A stretch of DNA of 64,000 bases from Streptomyces sp. PH10-H1 (GTDB lineage Bacteria > Actinomycetota > Actinomycetes > Streptomycetales > Streptomycetaceae), in the NCBI RefSeq assembly GCF_030063355.1, contig NZ_JASISZ010000007.1, positions 116,473 to 180,472 of the forward strand. Direction: 5' to 3'. Made by a program: the position numbers and the translations under genes. The notes beneath the pieces are model-generated. The model was not told where the DNA came from and ran no database searches. It worked only from the letters and a program-made list of their open reading frames with translations. This document shows positions 47,910 through 56,122 of this stretch, piece after piece. Positions within the stretch are counted from its first letter, which is position 1. Every line of letters starts with the position of its first letter.

Positions 47910-48533
47910 ATGCACGAGCACACCTCACCGGAAGCGGCCCGGCACTGGCTGGCCGCCGCCGTCCCGAAAGCCGCACCCGCCATCGCCACGTCAACCGTGC
48001 TGATCCTGGCCCGCATCTGGAACGCCAACGGCGCCCAACACAGCACCGGGGACGCGTGGCTCATGGGCATCCTCGCCACCGGCGCCGCTATCGCGGGCGG
48101 GTCCGCCGCGTCCGGCCGCAACGGAGACAGCACGCTGGCCGGAACGGCGTTCGCCGCATCGGGAACGCTCGCGTTCGCCGGAGTCGCCGCGTACGCCGAT
48201 GGCCTGCCGTTGCCGCTGCTGCTGTGGGCGATTGCCACGGTTCTCGCCTACGCGCTGGCGGTGCGGTATTGGCGCACCGACCGCCGTGAATCCGTCGCTT
48301 TCGACCGGCGGACGGTCGAGCGGCATGAGGACCACCGGCACGTGGAGACCGTGGAAGTCATCCGGGCCCGTGCGCAGGTCGAGAGCGCGCAAGCCGGGGG
48401 CGCGTACGCCACCGCGCTTGCCGCCGCACTCACCGCCCGCGCCACCCTGCCCGGCTTCGACCCGGTCGCCGTCACCCGTGCCGGACTGCCCGAACTGACC
48501 GCCGCCGATTACGACCCCGACAGGAAGTGGTGA
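47910..48533 (+). CDS. SpdB-like membrane protein
   Basis: 207 residues with three to four hydrophobic segments between about 20 and 118, then a charged cytoplasmic part of about 85 residues with a helical stretch RRTVERHEDHRHVETVEVIRAR. ATG 47910 has GGAG upstream. It belongs to the transfer operon and probably helps plasmid spread along the mycelium. The 3' end overlaps the next gene as GTGA. Confidence 0.72.
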   Translation: MHEHTSPEAARHWLAAAVPKAAPAIATSTVLILARIWNANGAQHSTGDAWLMGILATGAAIAGGSAASGRNGDSTLAGTAFAASGTLAFAGVAAYADGLPLPLLLWAIATVLAYALAVRYWRTDRRESVAFDRRTVERHEDHRHVETVEVIRARAQVESAQAGGAYATALAAALTARATLPGFDPVAVTRAGLPELTAADYDPDRKW

Positions 48534-48892
48534 CCCGCATGTTCGCGCCCGAGGCGTACGCCGATGCCCCGCCGATCATCCGCGAAATGAACACCGTCCT
48601 GACCCTCGTGGAAGCCCTGCGCATCGTGGCCACCCCGGAACGGATCCGGGAGTTGCAGCTCCGCAAAGCCGCACTGCTGGACCGCATCGCCCTGCACACC
48701 CCGCAGGACACCGACGCTGCCGACGTGGCCACCGACGCCGCGGACGCCTTGTTCGTTCTGGACTGCCCGGACCCCGACGAACGGGCCGAATTCCTCGACC
48801 AAGCCACCCGTCACCGCTACTGGCGCGATGGCCTGCGCGGCTACGTCCGCACGCAGTACGCCGCCTACTCCCACGGCCCGAACCCCGCCTGA
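48530..48892 (+). CDS. Hypothetical AICE protein
   Basis: 120 residues, soluble, rich in Asp/Ala/Arg, with predicted helices throughout (VLTLVEALRIVATPERIRELQLRKAALLDRIALH). GTG 48530 overlaps the preceding stop and has AGGAA upstream. No motif recognised. Last gene of the transfer operon before a terminator. Confidence 0.7.
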   Translation: MTRMFAPEAYADAPPIIREMNTVLTLVEALRIVATPERIRELQLRKAALLDRIALHTPQDTDAADVATDAADALFVLDCPDPDERAEFLDQATRHRYWRDGLRGYVRTQYAAYSHGPNPA

Positions 48893-48897
48893 ATGTG

Positions 48898-48938
48898 CCG
48901 GGGCGGACGCCTCTCGCCAAAGAAACCGTCCGCCCCGG
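48898..48938 (+). terminator. Terminator between transfer and replication operons of AICE-1
   Basis: 12-bp stem ccggggcggacg (48898-48909) and cgtccgccccgg (48927-48938), 17-nt loop, 5 bp after the stop. Confidence 0.8.
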
Positions 48939-48976
48939 TCCCCAGTCCCTTTACACAGAACAGGAGTACTCCCAGC

Positions 48977-49903
48977 ATGAGCCATGCCCTGTCCAACGTG
49001 CTGCTGACCGCAGCACTGGCCACCATCGATCGCGGCTGGCCCGTCTTCCCTCTGCGGGCCAACGCCAAGACTCCCGCCCTGCACGCCGAGGAACGGTGCC
49101 CGCGCACTGGAGAGTGCGGCGGCGGCCACCACACCCCGGAACAGCGCGCCACTGTGGATCGTGCGCAGGTGATGCGGTGCTGGCAGTCCGCTCCCTTCAA
49201 TGTCGGCATGGCGCCCGGTCCGGCCGGGCTGGTCGTCATCGACTTGGACACTCCCAAGAGTCCCGAGGACACCCCGCCGGCCGAATGGTCGGGCATGCGG
49301 GATGGGATGGATGTGTTCTGTGCCCTGTGCGGGCGTGCCGGTCAGCCCGTGCCGGAAGAGACGTTCACGGTGCTCACGGGGCGCGGCGGGGTGCACTTGT
49401 ACTTCACCGCTCCTGAGGGAAGGGCGCTACGCAGTAGTAGCGGGTTGCTGGGGTGGAAGGTCGATACCCGGGCGCATGGTGGCTACGTCGTGGCACCCGG
49501 GAGCGTCGTCAACAACCGCCCGTACACGGTCATCCGGGATCAGCCCCCGATCCCCCTCCCTGCGTGGCTGCTTGGGCCGTTGTCGCCGCCGCCCGCACCG
49601 GCCCCCATGTCGGCGGCCGTTCTGCGTGAGCACGTCCGGGGGGCAGGTCCCTACACCGCTGCGGCGGTCACGGGTGAAGTCGAAAAGGTGCAGTCCGCCC
49701 GTGAGGGCGGCCGTAATGCCGCTCTGTACGCCGCCGCGTACGCCCTCGCCCGCATGGTCACCCTGGACACACTGACCGAAGACGACGTGACGGCCGTTCT
49801 GACGGCCGCTGGACTGTCGGTGGGCCTGACGGAGCGGGAGTGCGCTACGGCGATTCGTAGCGGTCTGCTGCGGGGCGCACGCGGCCGGGTGAGGGCAGCG
49901 TGA
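48977..49903 (+). CDS. Bifunctional DNA primase-polymerase (RepPP type)
   Basis: 308 residues. The prim-pol (AEP) domain has the catalytic pair Asp89/Asp91 in VVIDLDT and His140 in GGVHLYF. The preceding GWPVFPLRANAKTPAL and a CxxxxECGGGHH zinc segment are also typical. It provides primer or strand synthesis for autonomous replication of the excised circle. ATG 48977 follows AGGAG. Its stop overlaps the DUF3987 gene by 4 bp; together they form the RepPP replication unit of one class of AICE. Confidence 0.9.
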   Translation: MSHALSNVLLTAALATIDRGWPVFPLRANAKTPALHAEERCPRTGECGGGHHTPEQRATVDRAQVMRCWQSAPFNVGMAPGPAGLVVIDLDTPKSPEDTPPAEWSGMRDGMDVFCALCGRAGQPVPEETFTVLTGRGGVHLYFTAPEGRALRSSSGLLGWKVDTRAHGGYVVAPGSVVNNRPYTVIRDQPPIPLPAWLLGPLSPPPAPAPMSAAVLREHVRGAGPYTAAAVTGEVEKVQSAREGGRNAALYAAAYALARMVTLDTLTEDDVTAVLTAAGLSVGLTERECATAIRSGLLRGARGRVRAA

Positions 49904-51450
49904 CCACGGTCCCCGAGGTCAGTGCCGAGGGCCTGTGGGACGGTCTGGCTGACCTCGAACCCGACAACGACGGGCCCGTGTGGGAAGACCCGATTCCCCT
50001 CAAGCGCAGCCGGGAGCTACCGCTCTTCCCCACCGGCACCCTGCCCGGGTGGCTGCGCGCCTTCGTGGAAGCGGTCGCCGAGGAGACACAGACCCCGGTC
50101 GATCTCGCGGCCTGCATCGCCCTGTCGGTGCTGGCCACCGCCGCAGGCGGCCGCGCCGTAGTCCACGTGCGCGGCAACTGGCGGGAACCCACCAACCTGT
50201 TCGTCGTGGTGGCTCTGCCCCCGGCCAACCGCAAGTCAGCGGTGTTCGCGGCGTTGACCGAACCGCTCTTTGAAGCGGAGGAGCTGCTCAAGGCCACCGT
50301 GCAACCGGCCATCGTGGAAGCGCAGCTCACCGCACGTCTGGCCAAGGAAGCGGCCGATCGGGCTGCCGCCAAGGCCGCTGGCGCTGAGGGCGGCAAGCGC
50401 GATGAGCTGATCGCCGCAGCCGTCGGCATGGCCCAGACCGCCGATGCGGTCACGGTGCCTGTCGAGCCGCAGCTTCTGGCGGACGATGCGACCGCCGAGA
50501 CCGTCACGTCCCGTATGGCGGAGCAGGGCGGCCGGATCTCCGTCATGTCAGCGGAAGGCGAGATCTTCGACATCATCGCCGGACGCTACTCGGGCAAGCC
50601 CAACATGGGGGTGTTCCTCAAAGGGCATGCAGGGGACCGGCTGCGGGTGGACCGGCAGACCCGCAAGGAGTACATCGACCATCCCGCGCTGACCATGGGC
50701 CTGTCGGTTCAGCCCAAGGTGCTGGACGACATCGGCAAGGTGGCTGGCTTCAAGGGGCGCGGCCTGCTCGGGCGGTTCCTGTACTCGCTGCCCAAGTCCC
50801 TGGTCGGCGAACGAGAAGTCATCACCGACCCCGTTCCGGATGAGGTCACCGCCGCCTACACCCGCAACGTCATCGACCTCACGCTGTCGCTGGCGGAGTG
50901 GACCGACCCCGCCGTCATCCAGCTCAGTGCGGACGCCGATGCCGCGCTGATCGAGTTTCAGCGGCGGATCGAACCCAAACTCGCCGCACGCGGCGGGTCC
51001 CTGGGGCACATCAGCGATTGGGCGGGAAAGCTCGCCGGCGCCACCGCCCGCATGGCCGCTCTCCTGCACTTGGCGGAGCACCTGCAAGGTGGTCACGCGC
51101 GGCCGGTCGCGGTGGCCACCATGCAGGCGGCCATCACGATCGGGGAGTACTTCACCGCGCACGCGCTGGCGGTATTCGACGCCATGGGCATCGACCCGGC
51201 CATCAGCCGGGCCCGGTCCCTGCTGGAAGTCCTGGAAGCCAACGAGTGGACGGAAGTCAGCCGCCGCGACCTGTTCGCCAAGCTCTCCCGCGCGGAGTTC
51301 CCCACCGTTGCCGACCTCGAACCGGCCGTCGCCCTGCTGGAGGAGCACGGCTACCTGCGGGCCTATCTCCCCGAACGCACCGGCGCCCGGGGGCGACCGC
51401 CCGCACCGCGCTACCTGCTCCACCCCGCCCTGTCCAAGCCTGCGGCGTGA
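49900..51450 (+). CDS. DUF3987 (YfjI-like) replication protein
   Basis: 516 residues. The N-terminal part has the DUF3987 opening LPLFPTGTLPGWLRAFVEAVAEE and DLAACIALSVLATAAGG. A degenerate P-loop-like region follows (VALPPANRKSAVF, where NRKS replaces GKS), then SAEGEIFDIIAGRYSG and GLLGRFLYSLP. The C-terminal winged helix sits near 430-500. It is usually encoded with a prim-pol and thought to act as a helicase or loader. GTG 49900 overlaps the primase stop. Confidence 0.85.
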   Translation: MTTVPEVSAEGLWDGLADLEPDNDGPVWEDPIPLKRSRELPLFPTGTLPGWLRAFVEAVAEETQTPVDLAACIALSVLATAAGGRAVVHVRGNWREPTNLFVVVALPPANRKSAVFAALTEPLFEAEELLKATVQPAIVEAQLTARLAKEAADRAAAKAAGAEGGKRDELIAAAVGMAQTADAVTVPVEPQLLADDATAETVTSRMAEQGGRISVMSAEGEIFDIIAGRYSGKPNMGVFLKGHAGDRLRVDRQTRKEYIDHPALTMGLSVQPKVLDDIGKVAGFKGRGLLGRFLYSLPKSLVGEREVITDPVPDEVTAAYTRNVIDLTLSLAEWTDPAVIQLSADADAALIEFQRRIEPKLAARGGSLGHISDWAGKLAGATARMAALLHLAEHLQGGHARPVAVATMQAAITIGEYFTAHALAVFDAMGIDPAISRARSLLEVLEANEWTEVSRRDLFAKLSRAEFPTVADLEPAVALLEEHGYLRAYLPERTGARGRPPAPRYLLHPALSKPAA

Positions 51451-51478
51451 GCCGACCCGCGCGCTCAACCCCGCCCGC

Positions 51479-51757
51479 AAAAACCGCAGAATCGCAAAAT
51501 ACCCGGGCCGTTGCCGCTGACCTGCGGCAACGGCCCGCGCCGGTCCCCACGCGGACCGCGCCGCAGAAACACCGGTAATTCCGCAAAAACCGAGAGCCCC
51601 TTACATGGCGGCTCCGCGCCGCCGTCCGCCCGCTGTTTATTGCGGATTCTGCGGATTCTGCGGCAAACCACTCCCCGCGCACCGCCCCGCCACATCACCG
51701 CAGGTCAGCCGCACCGCACCTGGTTTCTGCGGATATTGCGGTTTCTGCGGCAGGGGC
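51479..51757. repeat. Imperfect two-armed inverted repeat before xis (ori or regulatory candidate)
   Basis: TGCGG-type blocks appear in minus orientation near 51485 and 51572, and in plus orientation near 51660 and 51747. Both arms have the same 87-bp spacing and share one centre near 51618. Each arm also holds the same 12-mer: gctgacctgcgg (51517-51528) and its complement ccgcaggtcagc (51699-51710). The plus arm contains close copies of attctgcgg (51644-51664). Together with flanks it fills the 343-bp gap between the replication and integration genes. Confidence 0.8.
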
Positions 51758-51793
51758 CACCCCTCCACCCGCCCGCCAGCGCAAGGAGCCGCA

Positions 51794-52018
51794 GTGACCA
51801 CCGCCCCCATCACCCAGGCCCTAACCGGGCTGCCCGACCGGTATCTCACCCCCATCGACATTGCCGCGCTGCTGTCCGTGCCGCTGGAGACCGTCTACCA
51901 GTGGCGCCGCAAGCGCACCGGGCCACCCGGATTCCGTATCGGCAAGCACCTGCGCTACGACCCCGCCGCCGTTCACCACTGGATCTGCGAGCGAGCGTCC
52001 GACGACGCTGCCGCCTGA
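51794..52018 (+). CDS. xis: Excisionase / recombination directionality factor
   Basis: 74 residues with a MerR-like winged helix: YLTPIDIAALLSVPLETVYQWRRKRTGPPGFRIGKHLRY. It guides the integrase to excise the element. GTG 51794 has AAGGAG 6 nt upstream. The frame continues upstream to 51605, but that part only translates the repeat arms (CGFCGFCGK) and is rejected. Next to int, as in pSAM2. Confidence 0.9.
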   Translation: MTTAPITQALTGLPDRYLTPIDIAALLSVPLETVYQWRRKRTGPPGFRIGKHLRYDPAAVHHWICERASDDAAA

Positions 52019-52044
52019 AAGCCACTCCCCCAACCCAGTCACAC

Positions 52045-52080
52045 CGCGTAGGCCCGGCCACCTCTGGCCGGGCCTACGCG
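52045..52080 (+). terminator. Hairpin between xis and int
   Basis: Perfect 15-bp stem cgcgtaggcccggcc (52045-52059) and ggccgggcctacgcg (52066-52080), loop ACCTCT. It ends 23 bp before the int ribosome site and can limit integrase expression from the xis transcript. Confidence 0.85.
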
Positions 52081-52113
52081 CTTCCCACACTCACCCCAGA
52101 GCAGGAGAAGACG

Positions 52114-53379
52114 TTGGCAGGCCACATCCAAGACCGCTGGTACAAGACCGAAAAAGACGCGGACGGAATCCCCCGCCGTGTGAAGAGCGACCGCTACGGC
52201 ATCGGACTCCGCTACCGGGCCCGGTACGTCGGCCCCGACGGAACCGAGAAGAGCCAGTCCTTCCCCGACAAGCAAAAGCGCCTTGCCGAGCAGTGGCTCA
52301 CCCGCATCGATGCGGACATGTCGCGCGGGCAGTACATCGACCCCGCCGCCGGCCGAACCACCTTCCGGCAGTACGCCACGAAGTGGCTCACCGATCACGC
52401 TTCCGACATCAACGGCTACGACGCCATCGAGAGGAAGTTCCGGCTGCACACCTTCCCTCACATCGGCACACGTCCGATTGCCTCATTCCAGCCTGGCCAC
52501 ATCCGAGCATGGCTCACCCGGCTGGAGAGCACCGGGCTTGAGGCTTCGTCCCGTCGCGTCATCTTCGGAACCATCTCCGCCGTGTTCAACGCGGCCGTGG
52601 ATGACGGCTTGATCTCCAAGAACCCGTGCCTCGCCAAGTCCGTCCAGTCTCCGAAACCAAGCCCGTCGCGGATAGTTCCTTGGACCCCGAAGCAGATGTT
52701 CGCCGTACAGGCCGCGCTGCCCGAACGGTTCCGCGCGATGGTGGACGTCGGTGGTGGTGGCGGATTGCGACAGGGTGAGATCTTCGGACTGTCGCTCGAT
52801 GAGCTGGACTTCGACGGCGAGTGGATCGCTGTGCGGCACCAGCTCAAGCGAGTACGCGGGAAGTTCGTCTTCGCACCGCCGAAGCGCGGCAAGCTCCGCG
52901 ACGTGCCGATGCCCGGCTCTATGGCCGCTGCCCTGCACGCCCACATGAAACGCTTTCCCCCGGTCCGAATCACTCTCCCCTGGATCGCGCCGGACGGACC
53001 GCAGGTCACCAAGACCCTGCTCTTTACCGGGCGCACCGGGGACAGCGTGCGAGCGAGCTACTTCGACGACTTCATGTGGAAACCCGCTCTCGCTGCCGCG
53101 GGCTTCATCCCTGAGCCCGCAACGGGGGAGCGCCACCAAGCCGCGCGTGAGCACGGCATGCACGCGCTCAGGCACTTCTACGCCTCCGTGTTGCTGGACG
53201 CGGGCGAAAGCATCCGGGCCCTGAGTACGTATCTCGGCCATAGTGATCCGGGCTTCACCCTCCGGGTCTACACGCACCTGATGCCGAGCAGTGAAGGGCG
53301 GACGCGGAAGGCGGTGGATCGCGTGTTCAAGGCGCCCGCCAAACCGCTGGACGGCCCAGGGACGGCCCAAGCCGCGTAG
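52114..53379 (+). CDS. int: Tyrosine site-specific integrase
   Basis: 421 residues; integrates the circle at the pmt 3' end. The SAM-like core-binding domain spans about 90-190. Catalytic residues are visible: Arg219 in GLRQGEIFGL, His350-x2-Arg353 in HALRHFYAS, His376 in YLGHSDPG and Tyr386 in RVYTHL. The N-terminal arm-binding part is present (about 10-60). The start is TTG 52114, with AGGAG 6 nt upstream; no ATG or GTG is better placed. The stop is 58 bp from attR, the usual place for int next to attP. Confidence 0.93.
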   Translation: MAGHIQDRWYKTEKDADGIPRRVKSDRYGIGLRYRARYVGPDGTEKSQSFPDKQKRLAEQWLTRIDADMSRGQYIDPAAGRTTFRQYATKWLTDHASDINGYDAIERKFRLHTFPHIGTRPIASFQPGHIRAWLTRLESTGLEASSRRVIFGTISAVFNAAVDDGLISKNPCLAKSVQSPKPSPSRIVPWTPKQMFAVQAALPERFRAMVDVGGGGGLRQGEIFGLSLDELDFDGEWIAVRHQLKRVRGKFVFAPPKRGKLRDVPMPGSMAAALHAHMKRFPPVRITLPWIAPDGPQVTKTLLFTGRTGDSVRASYFDDFMWKPALAAAGFIPEPATGERHQAAREHGMHALRHFYASVLLDAGESIRALSTYLGHSDPGFTLRVYTHLMPSSEGRTRKAVDRVFKAPAKPLDGPGTAQAA

Positions 53380-53384
53380 GACCA

Positions 53385-53415
53385 CCCTGGCCAGGGACAT
53401 CCTCCCTGGCCAGGG
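53385..53415. repeat. Two 12-bp palindromes between int and attR
   Basis: CCCTGGCCAGGG occurs at 53385-53396 and 53404-53415, 19 bp start to start, 22 bp before the attR repeat. They could be arm-type integrase or Xis sites or act as a terminator for int. Confidence 0.85.
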
Positions 53416-53437
53416 GCTTGCGGGCCGGAGGATCCGC

Positions 53438-53527
53438 AACTTCATCTACTTCTTCCCGATCTACACCGGCCTGCCGATCTCCATGGACGCCTGGCATGCG
53501 CGGATGTGGTTCGACTCCTGGATCTGA
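53438..53527 (+). repeat. attR of AICE-1 (displaced native pmt end)
   Basis: 90-bp copy of the pmt tail, in frame up to its own TGA at 53525. It reads NFIYFFPIYTGLPISMDAWH... and is not preceded by a pmt reading frame. The part right of the crossover is the original chromosomal end of pmt. Confidence 0.92.
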
Positions 53528-53703
53528 TCCTGGAGAGCCGGTCCGGGTGTGCTGATCCACATGGCTGGTCCTGGCCCCTTGGTCCGAACCTGATATCGAC
53601 GCGTGCCCGGAATGAGACCCCCTGCGTCACTGGCGTCCCGTAAAGTGCGATGAAGAGCGCTTTCTTTGAACGCGTTCAAGTCACCTTGGGGGGGGGACGG
53701 GTC

Positions 53704-55323
53704 ATGCAGCGGGGTGCCAAGCTCGGCATAGTCGGCGGGGTCTTTGCCGGAATACTCGGGATCGCCGGCTACGGCGTCTACAACGTGCTGGACGGGCTCA
53801 ACAGCGACACCGCGTCGGCGTCGAGCCCGGCCGGTTCTGCGAAGAACACCAGCCCGCCCGGGGCCAAGGAGATCACCGACACCGCGGCCGACTTCCTCGC
53901 CGCCTGGTCCTCGGGCGACACCGCGAAGGCCGCGGGCCTCACGGATTCCGTACAGACCGCCACCGGCGCGCTGACCGCGTACAAGGACAAGGCGCACGTC
54001 TCCGCCGTGAAGTTCACTCCGGGCACCGCCGTCGGTACCAAGGTGCCGTTCAACGCGGCCGCCACCCTCACCTTCGAGGGCAAGACCTCGCCGTGGACGT
54101 ACGACTCCACCCTCACCGTCATCCGCGGCACGAGCGGCAAGCCCGTCGTGCAGTGGAAGGCCGCCGTCCTGCACCCGAAGCTGACGAACGGCGCGACGCT
54201 GGAGACCGGCCCGGCCAAGAAGCCCTCGCTGGACTTCACCGACCGGAACGACAAGGTCCTCGACCCGGTGAAGTACCCGTCCCTGGGACGGTTCTTCACC
54301 CAGCTGAGGGACAAGTACGCGACCAAGGCGGCGGGCGGCACCCCCGGTATCGAAACCTGGATCGCCGGCGCGGACGGCAGCGTCACCGAGACCCTCCACG
54401 TCATCACCAAGGGCGCCGGCAGCAAGTTCCCAACCACCCTCGACGCGGACATCCAGGCCGCCGCCGAGAAGGCGGTACTGCAGCGATCCGGCTCCGCGGT
54501 GACCGCGCTGGACTCGCGCACCGGCGGGATCCTGGCCGTCGCCAACAACCCGGCGACCGGCCAGAATCTGGCCTTCGGCGCGCAGATCGCTCCCGGCTCG
54601 ACGTTCAAGGTCCTCACGGCCGCGGCCCTTCTGCAGAAGGGCATCAAGCCCGGCGACCCGGTGCCCTGCGCGCAGCAGTACGCCGCTCCGCACGGCAAGC
54701 CCTATACGAACGTGGAGAAGAGCTCGAACCCGCAGGCCGACTTCCGCTGGGACTTCGCCAACTCCTGCAACACCGGCTTCGTGAGGCTCTCCGGGAAGAT
54801 CGGCCCGGACACCCTCAACTCCGTTGCCGACAACAGCTTCGGCATCGGCCCGACGTGGAACTGCGGGGTGCAGTGCGTCGAGGGCAAGGTGCCCGTGGGC
54901 AGCGGCGACGACATGACCGCGGAGATGATCGGCCAGGGTCAGCTCCAGATGAACCCGCTCATCGTCGCCTCGATCGCGGCCACCGCCTCCACCGGCTCCT
55001 TCCACCAGCCGAGAATGGTGCCCCTGGACGTGATCGGCGCCCCGGTCGCCAAGGCCGGCGGCCTCTCGTCGAGCGTCACCAACGACCTGCGGTCGATGAT
55101 GCACACCACCGCCGTGAGCGGTACCGCCGCCGAGGCGATGAGCGGTCTGAACGGCAGTGGCTGCGGCGCCAAGACCGGTTCCGCGGAAGCCGGCGCCACT
55201 CAGCCCAACGGCTGGTTCCTCGGCTACTGCGACAACGTGGCGGTCGCCTCCGTCGTCCTGAACGGCGGGCACGGCGGCGACTCCGCCGGCCCCATAGTCG
55301 CAGCCGTGCTCAAGGCGTCATAA
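53704..55323 (+). CDS. Penicillin-binding protein (class B-like transpeptidase with NTF2/MecA-N domain)
   Basis: 539 residues. An N-terminal membrane anchor (about 7-25) and a Ser/Pro linker are followed by an NTF2-like MecA_N domain (about 45-160) and a transpeptidase domain. The active site is complete: Ser299-x2-Lys302 in PGSTFKVL, Ser354-Cys-Asn356, and Lys490-Thr-Gly. It cross-links peptidoglycan outside the membrane. ATG 53704 follows an 8-G run at 53690-53697; an ATG at 53650 lacks a ribosome site. Its neighbour in the chromosome should be pmt, now 14 kb away. Confidence 0.93.
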   Translation: MQRGAKLGIVGGVFAGILGIAGYGVYNVLDGLNSDTASASSPAGSAKNTSPPGAKEITDTAADFLAAWSSGDTAKAAGLTDSVQTATGALTAYKDKAHVSAVKFTPGTAVGTKVPFNAAATLTFEGKTSPWTYDSTLTVIRGTSGKPVVQWKAAVLHPKLTNGATLETGPAKKPSLDFTDRNDKVLDPVKYPSLGRFFTQLRDKYATKAAGGTPGIETWIAGADGSVTETLHVITKGAGSKFPTTLDADIQAAAEKAVLQRSGSAVTALDSRTGGILAVANNPATGQNLAFGAQIAPGSTFKVLTAAALLQKGIKPGDPVPCAQQYAAPHGKPYTNVEKSSNPQADFRWDFANSCNTGFVRLSGKIGPDTLNSVADNSFGIGPTWNCGVQCVEGKVPVGSGDDMTAEMIGQGQLQMNPLIVASIAATASTGSFHQPRMVPLDVIGAPVAKAGGLSSSVTNDLRSMMHTTAVSGTAAEAMSGLNGSGCGAKTGSAEAGATQPNGWFLGYCDNVAVASVVLNGGHGGDSAGPIVAAVLKAS

Positions 55324-55327
55324 CGGC

Positions 55328-56122
55328 GTGACGCCTCTCATAACCGCGGCCGTGCTGACCGCGGCCGTGCTGACCGCGGCCGTGGCGCACGCCAGTTGGA
55401 ACGCCATCGCGCACGGCATCAAGGACCAGTGGCTCGCCTTCACCCTGATGGGCATCGGCGGGGCGGTGATCGGCGCGGGGCTGGCGTGTTTCGCGCCCGT
55501 TCCGGCGTCGGGTGCCTGGCCGTATCTCATCGCGTCGGCACTGCTGCACATCGTGTACCAGTGGCTGCTCATGCAGTCGTTCCGGCTGGGCGACTTCGGG
55601 CAGGTGTACCCGATCGCCCGCGGCATCGCGCCCCTGCTCGTCACCGTCCTCGCGGCGGTCTTCGTCGGTGAACAGCCGGACGCCTGGCAGTCGGCGGGGA
55701 TCGTGGTCGCGTCGGCGGGGCTGGCGGGCGTGGCCCTGTGGGGCATGCGCGGGAAGCGCGGACAGGGCAAGCACTGGCTTGCGGTGGCCGCGGCGGTCGC
55801 CACCGGTGCGTCGATCGCCGTGTACACCGTCGTGGACGGGGTCGGTGTGCGCGCCTCGGGATCGTCGGTCGGCTACGTCGGATGGCTGTTGCTGCTGATG
55901 GGTTTCGCGATTCCGTCCTACGTCCTCGCCACCCGGCGCGGTGAACTCCTCGAACAGCTGCGGCCGCTGGCCGTGCGCGGGCTGTTCGGCGCGGTGCTGT
56001 CGGTGTTCGCGTACGGGCTGGTGCTGTGGGCGCAGACCCGCGGCGATCTCGCGCCGATCGCGGCGCTCCGGGAGACGTCACTCATGCGTTGCTCGTACCG
56101 TGTTTGTCATGAGCCGATCTAA
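55328..56122 (+). pseudogene. EamA/DMT-family transporter interrupted by AICE-2
   Basis: GTG 55328 follows the PBP stop by 4 bp, so it was the second gene of that operon. The first 250 residues are a good EamA transporter with eight hydrophobic segments, up to GDLAPIAALRETS near 56080. A complete protein would continue with the last two helices. Instead the frame turns to LMRCSYRVCHEPI and stops at 56122, inside the integrase gene. The missing 3' end should lie on the far side of AICE-2, outside the window. Confidence 0.88.

Larger units (their letters stand above)
39200..53527. mobile_element. AICE-1: actinomycete integrative and conjugative element in the pmt 3' end
   Basis: The limits are two 90-bp direct repeats with three mismatches, giving an element of about 14.24 kb. 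It holds, in order, an XRE regulator and NAD-epimerase, a convergent GntR regulator, a leader with hairpins, and a transfer operon (DUF6284, DUF2637, RRQRL protein, FtsK/TraB, small membrane proteins). A primase-polymerase plus DUF3987 replication module, xis and int complete it. This module order is the standard AICE plan with a RepPP-type replication unit. It moves double-stranded DNA by a single translocase and has no relaxase. Confidence 0.93.

Noticed and set aside
51605..51793. CGFCGFCGK cysteine-rich N-terminus for xis
   Set aside because: The pattern is only the translation of the DNA repeat arms; the GTG at 51794 has AAGGAG.
51511..52113. Upstream extension of the integrase frame to 51511
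   Set aside because: It would cross xis, the hairpin and the repeat arms; the TTG at 52114 has a good ribosome site and matches the family N-terminus.
53461..55272. 603-codon reverse frame opposite the PBP gene
   Set aside because: The forward strand carries all transpeptidase motifs; the reverse product is low-complexity.
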